Shown in pieces: positions 43,824 through 52,346 of a stretch of DNA of 64,000 bases. The stretch covers positions 1,302,001 through 1,366,000 of the forward strand of contig NZ_OZ201293.1 in NCBI RefSeq assembly GCF_964332355.1, read 5' to 3'. The DNA comes from Imbroritus primus. Its GTDB lineage: Bacteria > Pseudomonadota > Gammaproteobacteria > Burkholderiales > Burkholderiaceae. A program made the translations under genes and the position numbers. Under the pieces are notes generated by a model. The model was not told where the DNA came from. It did no database searches and was given only the letters and a program-made list of their open reading frames with translations. Within the stretch, counting starts at the first letter, position 1, and each line of letters begins with the position of its first letter.

Positions 43824-44519
43824 ATGAATATGGCATCTGGCGATACACATACCGTCCTGCGCCTGGCGGATACCAAACTGGTTCTGGGCAATGTCTGCGC
43901 CACCAGTGTCTTCAACGGCCGTTCGCTCGGCGACTTTGCCACGCTGCTCGCCATCACCGGCACCTCGCTCGGTGCCACGCGCGCACTCTATCGCTGGCTC
44001 GAGTCCCAGGGAGAGTCGTATGCGCGGCTGGAGCGTGGGCGCGGTCCGGAAGCGATTGCGTCGATGGATGTCATGGATGCGCCGCCCGAGTCCTGGGCGG
44101 ATCTCATGATCACGGTATTCGTGACCGAAGCGGCCACTTCCGCCGTCGCCGGGCGTCTGGCAAACCACGCCGACCGCCTGCTCGCCAACCAGGCCAGCAT
44201 GGTGAGCCGTGACAGCGCGTTTCACATGGCGTATTGCATTGGCTGGCTCAAGGTGATCGCGGAGCACGAGATGGAAAGCCTGCGCGCGGCAATGGAGATG
44301 CGCCTGCCCCTGGCCTTGCGCTGGGTGGAGCAAAGCGACATGTCAGCGCGGGAAGCTTTCCTGGAGGCTTGCGCGCCGCTGGCCGGGCTGGCCAGCCAGC
44401 CCTTGCCTGGCGCCGCGCCGCGTCCGCAGCAATGGGATGCGCAGCTCGCGCGCCCCCAAGCGTTGCCGGAAGGACTCTGGAATATCGTCCGGTTCAAAGA
44501 TGCCGAGCTGCTGGCATGA
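43824..44519 (+). CDS. PaaC-like oxygenase structural subunit
   Basis: 231 residues, mostly helical ferritin-like. LADTKLVLGNVCATSVF and DFATLLAITGTSLGATRALY align with the PaaC N-terminal helices; a second half has AFHMAYCIGWLKVIAEHEME. PaaC pairs with PaaA and lacks the iron site. The diagnostic C-terminal region is divergent from canonical PaaC. It is 37 bases after paaB and its stop overlaps the zinc-ribbon gene (ATGA). Confidence 0.83.
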   Translation: MNMASGDTHTVLRLADTKLVLGNVCATSVFNGRSLGDFATLLAITGTSLGATRALYRWLESQGESYARLERGRGPEAIASMDVMDAPPESWADLMITVFVTEAATSAVAGRLANHADRLLANQASMVSRDSAFHMAYCIGWLKVIAEHEMESLRAAMEMRLPLALRWVEQSDMSAREAFLEACAPLAGLASQPLPGAAPRPQQWDAQLARPQALPEGLWNIVRFKDAELLA

Positions 44520-44731
44520 AACATACGCGGCAGCTGCCGGATGCGGAGGATTTCGGCATCGATGTCAGTACGGTGGAGTGCCCCCTGTGCGAATCGCCTT
44601 CGGTACGCTTCGAAGGCATGACCGGCGGGGCAGCGAACGAGCTGCTGATGCGGTGCAATGATTGCAAGTCGTTCTTTTTTGTATTGAAGGACCGGGCTTT
44701 CCTGGTTATGCGCCAGGACACGTCGGACTAG
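44516..44731 (+). CDS. Stand-alone PaaD-type zinc ribbon protein
   Basis: 71 residues. Cys22/Cys25 (ECPLCES) and Cys47/Cys50 (RCNDCKSFFFVLK) form a zinc ribbon; the spacing and the CKSFFF ending mirror the C-terminal ribbon of PaaD (CPRC...CKALYRC..C.EPFxYFK). The ATG overlaps the paaC stop. With the DUF59 protein at 43215 it reconstitutes both halves of PaaD as separate chains, an arrangement I do not know from described paa operons. Confidence 0.82.
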   Translation: MKHTRQLPDAEDFGIDVSTVECPLCESPSVRFEGMTGGAANELLMRCNDCKSFFFVLKDRAFLVMRQDTSD

Positions 44732-44917
44732 GCAGCACGCTGGCTGCGCCGGGCATGAAATTGCCCCTTATGCAGCCAGTGATTCGGTCTTGACGAAAAC
44801 ATTCGTTGGGTGATGGAAAGCCAGTCGCTATGCTTTTTCCGCCCTATGGCGAGGCACCCATCTCAAGACTGAAGGGAGTACGCAGCGATGTTTCAAATCA
44901 AACTAAACGAGGGGACA

Positions 44918-45886
44918 ATGAAAAACAATCTGCTCAGAATCATGTTGCTTGCCGCGGGCCTGCTGCTTGGCAGCACCCAGGCGATGGCCTATCCGGACAA
45001 GCCGGTGCGCGTGATCGTGCCTTGGCCCGCAGGCGGTGGCGCAGACTATGTCGGGCGCGCCTTCGGCAAGGAGCTGTCGGAAATCTGGAAGCAGCCGGTG
45101 GTCATCGACAACATTGGTGGAGCGGGTTCCATCGTCGGCGCCGAGCGTGCAGCACGTGCAGCGCCCGATGGCTACACCTTCATGGTGACCATCAACGGCA
45201 CCATCACTAGCAACCGCTTTCTCTACAAGAATATGCCTTATGACCCGGACCGCAGCTTCATGCCGGTGTCGCTGCTGGTGCAGAGTGGGCAGCTGATTCT
45301 CGTCAACAAATCCGTGAAGGCGGACAACCTCAAGGATTTCGTCGACTATGTACGCAAGCAGCCGGGCGGCGTGAGCTATGCATCCTATGGCAACGGGACG
45401 CAACCGCACCTGCTGTTCGAACTGCTCAAAAAGCGCGAGAAGATCGACATGCTGCACGTGCCGTACAAGGGTCTCGCACCGGCATTGACCGGTGTGATGG
45501 GCAACGAAGTGCAATTGACCATCGTCAGCCCTAGCAGCGCGACTGCCGCGCTCGGGTCGGGCCGCACCAAGCCGCTGGCGATTGGTTCATCGACGCGTGC
45601 CAGTGTCATGCCCAATGTGCCGACCGTGGCCGAGTCGGGCTATCCGTACCTGAATGCCACGATCTGGTTCGGCATGTTCGCGCCCAAGGGCACGCCACAG
45701 GCGATTATCGACAAGGTACAGCAGGATATCGCCACGGTGGTCAAGCGCCCCGATTTTGCCAAGGCGCTGGAAGAGCGCGGCTTCGATATCGTTGCCAGCA
45801 CGCCTGCGCAGTTTACCAAGGTCATTCAGGAAGAAGTTGCCCGCACTGCCGAAATGGCGGAAGCCGCCAACGTCAAACCTGAGTGA
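44918..45886 (+). CDS. Bug/TctC-family periplasmic substrate-binding protein 1
   Basis: 322 residues. A signal peptide (LLRIMLLAAGLLLGS, cleavage after AMA) precedes the mature YPDKPVRVIVPWPAGGGADYV. Bug features include GGAGSIVGAERAARAAPDGY and MLHVPYKGLAPALTGVMGNE. Bugs bind carboxylates in the periplasm for tripartite tricarboxylate transporters. GAGGGG precedes ATG 44918; an ATG at 44888 lacks signal-peptide logic. No TctA/TctB membrane genes are here, so it is an orphan receptor, presumably for the substrate of this cluster. Confidence 0.9.
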   Translation: MKNNLLRIMLLAAGLLLGSTQAMAYPDKPVRVIVPWPAGGGADYVGRAFGKELSEIWKQPVVIDNIGGAGSIVGAERAARAAPDGYTFMVTINGTITSNRFLYKNMPYDPDRSFMPVSLLVQSGQLILVNKSVKADNLKDFVDYVRKQPGGVSYASYGNGTQPHLLFELLKKREKIDMLHVPYKGLAPALTGVMGNEVQLTIVSPSSATAALGSGRTKPLAIGSSTRASVMPNVPTVAESGYPYLNATIWFGMFAPKGTPQAIIDKVQQDIATVVKRPDFAKALEERGFDIVASTPAQFTKVIQEEVARTAEMAEAANVKPE

Positions 45887-45957
45887 CCGTCACACGCCGA
45901 GCGCAACGTCGACCGCCGCAACTTTTGCATTAACGTTTTCCAGGAGCCTGTTTCAGC

Positions 45958-48057
45958 ATGCACACCCCATCCGCACTGGACGCATTTTTCCAACCGCGCA
46001 ATATCGCCGTGATCGGCGCGTCGGGCGATCTCGGGAAAATGGCGTCGCGGCCGCTTACCTATCTCCGCAAGCATGGATTCAAGGGCGGCATCTATCCGGT
46101 CAATCCCAAGTATGAAGAACTCGGCGGGTTCAAGTGCGTGGGCGAGATCGAGGCATTGCCGGCGGACATCGACCTTGCGCTGATTTCCCTGCCGGCAGCG
46201 ATGATTCCGGATACGGTGCGGCGTTGCGCGGCCAAGGGCGTGCGCGCGGTCACCATTCTCTCCGGCGGCTTTGGCGAGCTGGGCACGGAGGAAGGGCTGG
46301 CGATCGACACCGCCCTGCGGCAGGTAGTAGCGGATACTGGTATCCGCGTATGCGGGCCGAACTGCCAGGGTGGCGTGAATCTGTTTGACCATGTTGCGGC
46401 AACGTATTCGGGGGCACTGTCGAGCGAAACGCTCAGTGCCGGCCCGATTGCGCTGGTGACGCAGAGTGGCGTATTCGGCGGGCTGGTGTTCGCTGCCGCG
46501 CAGGAAGAGGGTATCGGTGTCGGCTTCTGGACCAGCACGGGTAACGAACTGGATCTGACTTTCAGCGACTTCCTCGACTATGCCGTGCTGGATGACCGCA
46601 TCCGTGTGGTGGGTGGTTATCTGGAAAGCGTGAAGGACGACGGCGAGCGGTTTGTCACGGCGTTGCGCAAGGCGCGTGAGGCGGGCAAGCCGGTCGTGTT
46701 GCTGAAGACCGGCCGGACCGATGCCGGGCGCGCCGCAGCGGCCTCGCATACGGCTGCATTGGCGGGTTCGGACGAAGGGTATACGGCGGCGTTCCGCAAG
46801 GGCGGGGCGGTACGCGTGGCGTCGTCGGATGCCTTCCGCGACCTGGTCGCGGCGTTCTCGACTGGCCGTATTCCGCGCGGCAAGCGCGTTGCCGTGCTGT
46901 CTATCTCCGGTGGCGCCGCCACCCTGATGGCTGATGACTGCAGCGAGCGCGGGCTGGAGATCGCATCATTTTCCGAAGCCTTGCGCAACCGCCTGTCAAC
47001 GGTGGTGCCGACATTCGGCAGTGTGCTCAATCCGGTCGACCTGACCGGGCAATTGGTGGCCGATGCCTCGCTGCTCGAAAAAGCTGCGAGCATCATCATC
47101 GATAGCGGCGAGGCGGATGTATTGAGCATCTTCATCGGCATGTGCGATGGCAACAAGGATGAGCTGGTAGAAGTCATCGGTCGCCTGGCACGCGCGACGG
47201 ACCTGCCGATCTTCGTGACCTGGGTGGCAGCCGCGGATCGTACCATTTACCCGCGCATCCGCACTCTGGGCATTCCGGTGTTCCATGATCCGACAGCCTG
47301 TATCGCCACGGTGGCCAGCATGGTGGAATGGGTCGAGGACTGTGCGTTGCCCGCGCAGCCGGACATTCCCGTCGGCGCACATGCCGGCCTCCTTGAGACA
47401 TTGCGTGCGCGCCCGGCTGGGATGATGTCGGAGGCGACGGTCAAAGGCATGCTGGCGGCGGCTGGACTGCCGGTGCCGCTCGGCCAGCTGGTACGCCAGC
47501 CGGATGCGGCGAGGAGTGCGGTGGCTGAAGTCGGCGGGGATGCCGTGATGAAGCTGCAGGCGGTGTCGGTGCCGCATAAGTCGGATATTGGCGGCGTGCG
47601 CGTCGGCGTCTCTGGCGAACAAGCCGAGGAAGCCTTCCTCGCCTTGCAGAAACTGTTTCCGGAAGATGCCGAGGGCGTTCTCGTGGAAGCACGCGTGCGC
47701 GATGCAGCGGAGTGCTTCATCGGGATCCAGCAGCATCCGATCTTCGGGCCGATGGTCGCGGTCGGCCTCGGGGGTGTCTTCATCGAGATCTTCCGCGATG
47801 TCGCCATTCGCCTCGCACCGGTCAGCCATGCGGAGGCCGTCACGATGATCCAGGGGCTGCAGGGATACCCCATCCTGCAAGGTGCGCGCGGCCAGAAACC
47901 ACGCGACATCGAAGCGCTGGCGCGGCTGGTGCAGCAGGTGTCCGAGATTGCGGCAGCCGGGCGCGACACCATTCAGGAGATGGACCTTAATCCGGTCTTC
48001 GTACAAGCACAGGGCAGCGGCGTCGTGATCGGTGACGCGTTGCTGGTGCGCAAGTAA
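45958..48057 (+). CDS. NDP-forming acyl-CoA synthetase (acetate-CoA ligase family)
   Basis: 699 residues. The N-terminal CoA-binding domain has IAVIGASGDLGKMASRPL, then two succinyl-CoA ligase-like domains with the phosphohistidine region ASHTAALAGSDEGY, and a C-terminal ATP-grasp domain (from about 480) with VMKLQAVSVPHKSDIGGVRV. This type activates carboxylates to acyl-CoA via acyl-phosphate, using ATP and releasing ADP, unlike the AMP-forming PaaK of phenylacetate pathways. It is placed to activate the acid entering the pathway. Cytosolic. Confidence 0.92.
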   Translation: MHTPSALDAFFQPRNIAVIGASGDLGKMASRPLTYLRKHGFKGGIYPVNPKYEELGGFKCVGEIEALPADIDLALISLPAAMIPDTVRRCAAKGVRAVTILSGGFGELGTEEGLAIDTALRQVVADTGIRVCGPNCQGGVNLFDHVAATYSGALSSETLSAGPIALVTQSGVFGGLVFAAAQEEGIGVGFWTSTGNELDLTFSDFLDYAVLDDRIRVVGGYLESVKDDGERFVTALRKAREAGKPVVLLKTGRTDAGRAAAASHTAALAGSDEGYTAAFRKGGAVRVASSDAFRDLVAAFSTGRIPRGKRVAVLSISGGAATLMADDCSERGLEIASFSEALRNRLSTVVPTFGSVLNPVDLTGQLVADASLLEKAASIIIDSGEADVLSIFIGMCDGNKDELVEVIGRLARATDLPIFVTWVAAADRTIYPRIRTLGIPVFHDPTACIATVASMVEWVEDCALPAQPDIPVGAHAGLLETLRARPAGMMSEATVKGMLAAAGLPVPLGQLVRQPDAARSAVAEVGGDAVMKLQAVSVPHKSDIGGVRVGVSGEQAEEAFLALQKLFPEDAEGVLVEARVRDAAECFIGIQQHPIFGPMVAVGLGGVFIEIFRDVAIRLAPVSHAEAVTMIQGLQGYPILQGARGQKPRDIEALARLVQQVSEIAAAGRDTIQEMDLNPVFVQAQGSGVVIGDALLVRK

Positions 48058-48075
48058 CCAGTCCATATCGAACAG

Positions 48076-48105
48076 CTGAAGCCGGCCGAGCCTGGGCGGC
48101 TTCAG
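48076..48105 (+). other. Stem-loop between the synthetase and hydratase genes
   Basis: CTGAAGCCG (48076-48084) and CGGCTTCAG (48097-48105), a perfect 9-bp stem with a 12-base loop, no T-run. Possibly an mRNA stability element within the operon. Confidence 0.45.
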
Positions 48106-48173
48106 CGGTGCGCCCAGACCGGCGCACTTCAACGAGCACGATTCAACCACAAGACAACAAGGAAGGCAGGAGC

Positions 48174-48953
48174 ATGGCAGACGATCTCATTACGCGCGTC
48201 GAGAACCGGGTGGGCTACATCACGTTCAATCGGCCCAAGGTATTGAATTCCTTTACCCCGGATTTCCTGCGCACCGTCATGGAGGCGGTACAGGCATTCG
48301 AACAAGACAAGGACGTACGCGTCATCGTGCTGACCGGCGCGGGCGAGGCATTCTCGTCGGGGGGCGACAAGGGTTTTCTCGATGCGCTCACGCAGATGAC
48401 GCCTATCGAGATCCGCTCTACCGTGTACACCTACTTCGCGGGGGCCGCCAAGGCTATCAAGCTGTGCAGCAAGCCGACGATTGCCGCGGTGAATGGTCCG
48501 GCCGTGGGCGCCGGCTGTGAAATCGCCGTGGCTTGCGATTTTCGCGTGGTCGCGCGCAAGGCGTTTTTCTGCGAGTCGTGGATCGACCTTGGCATCATCC
48601 CGCCGCTCGGCGGCATGTTCCTGCTGCCGCGCCTGATCGGCCTGGGGCGCGCCAGCGATATGGTGATGCGCGGCGTGCGTGTGTATGGCGACGAGGCGGC
48701 GGCCATCGGGTTGGCCAATCAGGTGGTCGAGGGCGAGGCGCTGGAGCAGGCAACCCGCGAGTTTGCCGAGGATCTCGCGCGCAAGGCGCCGCTGGCGCTG
48801 TCGATCGCCAAGGATGGACTGCGCCGTGGTCTCGAGTCGACCATGGAAGGCGAGTGGGGATTCAATGTCTATGCGCAGAGCATGCTGCTGAATGGCCCGG
48901 ATTTCGAAGAAGCGGTCCAGGCGATGCAGCAAAAGCGCCGTCCGGAATTCTGA
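48174..48953 (+). CDS. Enoyl-CoA hydratase/isomerase family protein
   Basis: 259 residues, crotonase fold. The oxyanion-hole elements are GEAFSSGGDKGF and GPAVGAGCEIAVACDF. Glu116 (GCE) is retained, but the position of the second catalytic Glu is Trp137 with Asp139 two residues on (CESWIDLGIIPPLGG), closer to dienoyl-CoA isomerases than to hydratases. So it may isomerise or cleave rather than hydrate. ATG 48174 has GGAAGGCAGGAG upstream. It is followed 9 bases later by the FadB-like fusion. Confidence 0.9.
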   Translation: MADDLITRVENRVGYITFNRPKVLNSFTPDFLRTVMEAVQAFEQDKDVRVIVLTGAGEAFSSGGDKGFLDALTQMTPIEIRSTVYTYFAGAAKAIKLCSKPTIAAVNGPAVGAGCEIAVACDFRVVARKAFFCESWIDLGIIPPLGGMFLLPRLIGLGRASDMVMRGVRVYGDEAAAIGLANQVVEGEALEQATREFAEDLARKAPLALSIAKDGLRRGLESTMEGEWGFNVYAQSMLLNGPDFEEAVQAMQQKRRPEF

Positions 48954-48962
48954 GGCGCGGCA

Positions 48963-51059
48963 ATGCAGGAGCAAGCACTGAAATTGGAAGGCCGCCGGGC
49001 GAGCATCGCGGTGATCCGGATCGACAGTCCGCCAGTGAACAGCCTGGGCCATGCCACGCGTACCGCATTGGCCGAGAGTATCCAGGCGGCACATGCGGCG
49101 AAGGAGGTCGACGCAATCGTCCTGATTGGCGCGGGCAAGCTGTTTTCGGCGGGCGCAGATATCCGCGAGTTTGATCGACCGGAGGTGTGGAAGTCCCCGG
49201 ACCTGAGCGAGTTGATCGCCCTGATCGAGCGCGGCCCGAAACCGGTCGTCGCGGCGATCCACGGCATGGCGATGGGGGGCGGGCTGGAACTCGCGCTTGG
49301 CTGCCATGCCCGAGTGGCGACGCATAACGCCTTGCTGGCGCTGCCAGAAGTCAAGCTGGGGTTGCTGCCGGGTGCCGGGGGGACGCAGCGATTACCACGT
49401 CTTGCAGGTTTGACCCGCGCACTGGACATGATCGTCTCAGGGGAGCCGCAAACGGCAGCTGAATTGCAGGGCACACCGTTGCTGGATCAGGTGATTGAGC
49501 ATGAGGATGTGTTATTGCCCGCGGCGGTGGCACTGGCGGAGCAGATGGGCGAGCATGGCGAGCGGCCGATGGCGAGTGCACGTACCGTGACGGCGGAGAA
49601 TGCCGATCTCCAGCTTGCAGCAGCGCGCGAGCAGGTTGCCCGGCGTACACCGCGCGAGCCGGCCAAACGCCGCTGCATCGACGCCGTGGAAGCGAGCCTG
49701 CTCCTCCCGTTCGAGGCAGCGCTCGAGCGCGAGCTGGCCTATTTTCACGAACTGTCGGCCTCATCGGAGTCGCGCGCCTTGCGGCACCTGTTCTTTGCCG
49801 AGCGTACCGCCGCATCAATCTCGGATATTCCCAAGGACACCCCAGTCCGTCCGATCCACAGCGCCGCTGTGGTGGGCGCCGGTACCATGGGAGCGGGAAT
49901 CGCGCAGTGCCTGCTGGATGCCGGGATTCCGGTGAAGTTGCTGGAGGCCTCGCGGGCAGCGTTGGATCGTGGTGTCGCCACCATCACGAGGCAATACCAG
50001 CGTGCTCGTGACAAGGGGCGCATCGATGATGCGCGCATGGCGGCGCGGCTGAAACTTCTGACGCCGGTGCTGGACTATGCCGCACTTGGCGATGTCGATA
50101 TCGTTATCGAGGCAGTGTTCGAGCAGTTCGATGTCAAGAGCAAGGTTTTCCAGTCGCTCGATGCGGTAATGAAGCCGGGCGCGATCCTGGCAACCAATAC
50201 GTCGATGCTTGACATCAACCGGCTGGCCGCAACGACCGGGCGGGCAGGCGACGTGATCGGTACGCATTTTTTCAGCCCCGCCCATGTCATGCGCCTGCTC
50301 GAGGTAGTGCGCGGCGAGCAGACCCGTGCGGATGTGTTGGTGACGGTAATGCGCCTGGCCAAGAAGCTTGGCAAGACGGCGGTAGTGGCGCGCGTGTGCG
50401 ATGGCTTCATTGGCAATCGCATGATCGAACAGTATTTGCGGCAGGCCGGTTTTCTGCTGGAGGAAGGCGCCACGCCGGCGCAGGTGGACCGCGCCGTCGA
50501 GCAGTTCGGCCTGGCCATGGGTCCGTTTCGCATGAGCGACATGGCGGGCAATGACATCGGCTACGACATCCGCAAGCGGCGCAGCCGCGAAACACCGAGC
50601 CTGTTCTATAGCAGGATCCCGGACCTGCTGATCGAGACCCTCAACCGCAAGGGCCAGAAGGTCGGGCGCGGCTGGTACGACTATCAGGAGGGAAGCTATC
50701 AGGCGATCCCAAGTGCCGAGGTCGACGACATGATCGTGCAGTTCAGAAAGGCGCACAACCTGCAGGCACGGCAGATCAGCGACGAGGAGATCGTCAAGCG
50801 CCTGGTGTATGCGCTCGTCAATGAGGGATATCGCATCCTCGACGACGGCACTGCGCAGCGTGCCTCGGATATCGATGTTGCTTATGCGACCGGATACGGT
50901 TTTCCGGATACGCGCGGCGGGCCCATGTTCTATGCTGATGAAGTGGGCCTGGACAAGGTACTTGCGGACATGGCTGTGTTCGCCCGGAACCCCCAGGCGG
51001 ATCCGGCTTTCTGGGTGCCGGCCGCAGGGCTGCTGGCGAGGGCGGAGGCGCAGCGCTGA
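48963..51059 (+). CDS. Bifunctional enoyl-CoA hydratase/3-hydroxyacyl-CoA dehydrogenase (FadB-like)
   Basis: 698 residues. N-terminal crotonase domain (about 8-200) with SAGADIREF, AMGGGLELALGC and ALPEVKLGLLPGAGGTQRLP, which retains both catalytic Glu. The NAD-binding domain starts near 300 with AAVVGAGTMGAGIAQCLLDAG, followed by THFFSPAHVMRLLEVV and two C-terminal 3HCDH domains. It hydrates an enoyl-CoA and oxidises the 3-hydroxyacyl-CoA to 3-ketoacyl-CoA. It precedes the thiolase but with a terminator between. Confidence 0.94.
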   Translation: MQEQALKLEGRRASIAVIRIDSPPVNSLGHATRTALAESIQAAHAAKEVDAIVLIGAGKLFSAGADIREFDRPEVWKSPDLSELIALIERGPKPVVAAIHGMAMGGGLELALGCHARVATHNALLALPEVKLGLLPGAGGTQRLPRLAGLTRALDMIVSGEPQTAAELQGTPLLDQVIEHEDVLLPAAVALAEQMGEHGERPMASARTVTAENADLQLAAAREQVARRTPREPAKRRCIDAVEASLLLPFEAALERELAYFHELSASSESRALRHLFFAERTAASISDIPKDTPVRPIHSAAVVGAGTMGAGIAQCLLDAGIPVKLLEASRAALDRGVATITRQYQRARDKGRIDDARMAARLKLLTPVLDYAALGDVDIVIEAVFEQFDVKSKVFQSLDAVMKPGAILATNTSMLDINRLAATTGRAGDVIGTHFFSPAHVMRLLEVVRGEQTRADVLVTVMRLAKKLGKTAVVARVCDGFIGNRMIEQYLRQAGFLLEEGATPAQVDRAVEQFGLAMGPFRMSDMAGNDIGYDIRKRRSRETPSLFYSRIPDLLIETLNRKGQKVGRGWYDYQEGSYQAIPSAEVDDMIVQFRKAHNLQARQISDEEIVKRLVYALVNEGYRILDDGTAQRASDIDVAYATGYGFPDTRGGPMFYADEVGLDKVLADMAVFARNPQADPAFWVPAAGLLARAEAQR

Positions 51060-51085
51060 CGACGGGCGTAGCGGAAGCATGCATT

Positions 51086-51113
51086 GGCCAGCCCGTTGCG
51101 GGCTGGCCTTTTT
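51086..51113 (+). terminator. Intrinsic terminator between FadB-like gene and thiolase
   Basis: GGCCAGCCC (51086-51094) and GGGCTGGCC (51100-51108), a perfect 9-bp stem with a GTTGC loop, then five T (51109-51113). It lies only 15 bases before the thiolase ATG, so thiolase levels depend on readthrough or on an unseen promoter. Confidence 0.85.
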
Positions 51114-51128
51114 GATAAGGAACGAGCA

Positions 51129-52310
51129 ATGGAAGACGTGGTGGTGGTAGCCGGCGCGCGTACGGCGATCGGTGATTATGGCGGCACGCTCAAGGACATG
51201 TCGCCGGCCGATCTCGGTACGGTGGTTGTCAGGGAAGTGCTGGCCCGGGCGAAGGTCGATGGCGCGGAAGTCGGTCATGTAGTGGCCGGACAAGTGATCA
51301 ATACCGAGCCGCAGGACGCCTACCTGTCGCGTGTGGCAGCAATGCAGGCGGGCATCTCGGAAAACACGCCGGCATTCAATGTGAACCGGCTGTGCGGTTC
51401 AGGCCTGCAGGCAGTGGTGTCTGCCGCACAGGCGATCATGCTGGGCGATGCCAAGATTGCCGTGGCGCTTGGTGCCGAAAGCATGAGCCGCGCGCCTTAC
51501 CTGGTGCCCTCGCATCGCTGGGGCGCGCGCATGGGCGATAGCGTGATGACCGATTTGCTGACCGGTGTACTGACCGATCCATTCAACCGCGTGCATATGG
51601 GCATCACTGCAGAGAATGTCGCGGCGCGCTACAGCATCAGCCGCGAAGAGCAGGATGCCACGGCATTGCAGTCGCATCAGCGCGCTGCTGCAGCCATTGA
51701 TGCCGGCTACTTCCGCGAACAGATCGTGCCGGTCCGCATCAAGAGCCGCCGTGGTGAAACCGTTTTCGATACCGACGAACATGTGCGGCGCGATGTCACG
51801 GCCGCCAACCTCGCGGAACTGCGGCCGGCATTCCGCAAGGAGGGCGGCACGGTCACGGCGGGCAATGCTTCCGGTCTCAATGACGGGGCGGCGGCAGTCG
51901 TGCTGATGTGCGCCAGCGAGGCCACGCGGCGTGCTGCGCAGCCACTGGCAAGGCTCGTGGCGTATGCGCATGCCGGAGTTGATCCGGCATACATGGGCAT
52001 GGGCCCGGTACCGGCAACGCAGGCGGCACTGCAGCGCGCCGGCCTCACGATTGAACAGATGGACGTGATCGAAGCGAACGAGGCGTTTGCGGCCCAGGCC
52101 TGTGCCGTGTCGCGTACGCTGGGAATGGATCCGGGCAAGGTGAATCCGAATGGCAGTGGCATCGGGCTGGGCCATCCGGTCGGCGCGACCGGCACGATCA
52201 TCACCGTGAAGGCGCTGTATGAACTGCAGCGGATTCAGGGGCGCTACGCGCTGGTGACCATGTGCATTGGCGGCGGCCAGGGGATCGCGGCGATCTTCGA
52301 GCGTATGTGA
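51129..52310 (+). CDS. Acetyl-CoA acyltransferase (thiolase)
   Basis: 393 residues. The catalytic residues are Cys89 (NRLCGSG), His349 (GLGHPVGATG) and Cys379 (TMCIGGGQG). It cleaves a 3-ketoacyl-CoA with CoA to acetyl-CoA and a shortened acyl-CoA. Start ATG 51129 with AAGGAACGAG upstream. It completes an activation, oxygenation and beta-oxidation set in this cluster. Biosynthetic acetoacetyl-CoA thiolase is an alternative reading, since these enzymes are closely related. Confidence 0.94.
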   Translation: MEDVVVVAGARTAIGDYGGTLKDMSPADLGTVVVREVLARAKVDGAEVGHVVAGQVINTEPQDAYLSRVAAMQAGISENTPAFNVNRLCGSGLQAVVSAAQAIMLGDAKIAVALGAESMSRAPYLVPSHRWGARMGDSVMTDLLTGVLTDPFNRVHMGITAENVAARYSISREEQDATALQSHQRAAAAIDAGYFREQIVPVRIKSRRGETVFDTDEHVRRDVTAANLAELRPAFRKEGGTVTAGNASGLNDGAAAVVLMCASEATRRAAQPLARLVAYAHAGVDPAYMGMGPVPATQAALQRAGLTIEQMDVIEANEAFAAQACAVSRTLGMDPGKVNPNGSGIGLGHPVGATGTIITVKALYELQRIQGRYALVTMCIGGGQGIAAIFERM

Positions 52311-52317
52311 ACGGATC

Positions 52318-52336
52318 CGCGCGCGGGGTGCGCGCG
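52318..52336. other. GC-rich stem-loop between convergent genes
   Basis: CGCGCGC (52318-52324) and GCGCGCG (52330-52336) with a GGGGT loop, without a T-run on either strand. It may act as a weak bidirectional transcription barrier. Confidence 0.35.
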
Positions 52337-52346
52337 CCTGTTGCCC

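Noticed and set aside
40670..44731. Complete phenylacetate (paa) pathway
   Set aside because: The oxygenase subunits are Paa-like, but paaE, paaZ and paaK equivalents are absent and PaaD is split, so calling it the phenylacetate operon is not justified.
49815..51293. 492-codon minus-strand frame opposite the FadB-like gene
   Set aside because: Shadow of a clear FadB-like coding region; it also crosses an intrinsic terminator and the thiolase start.
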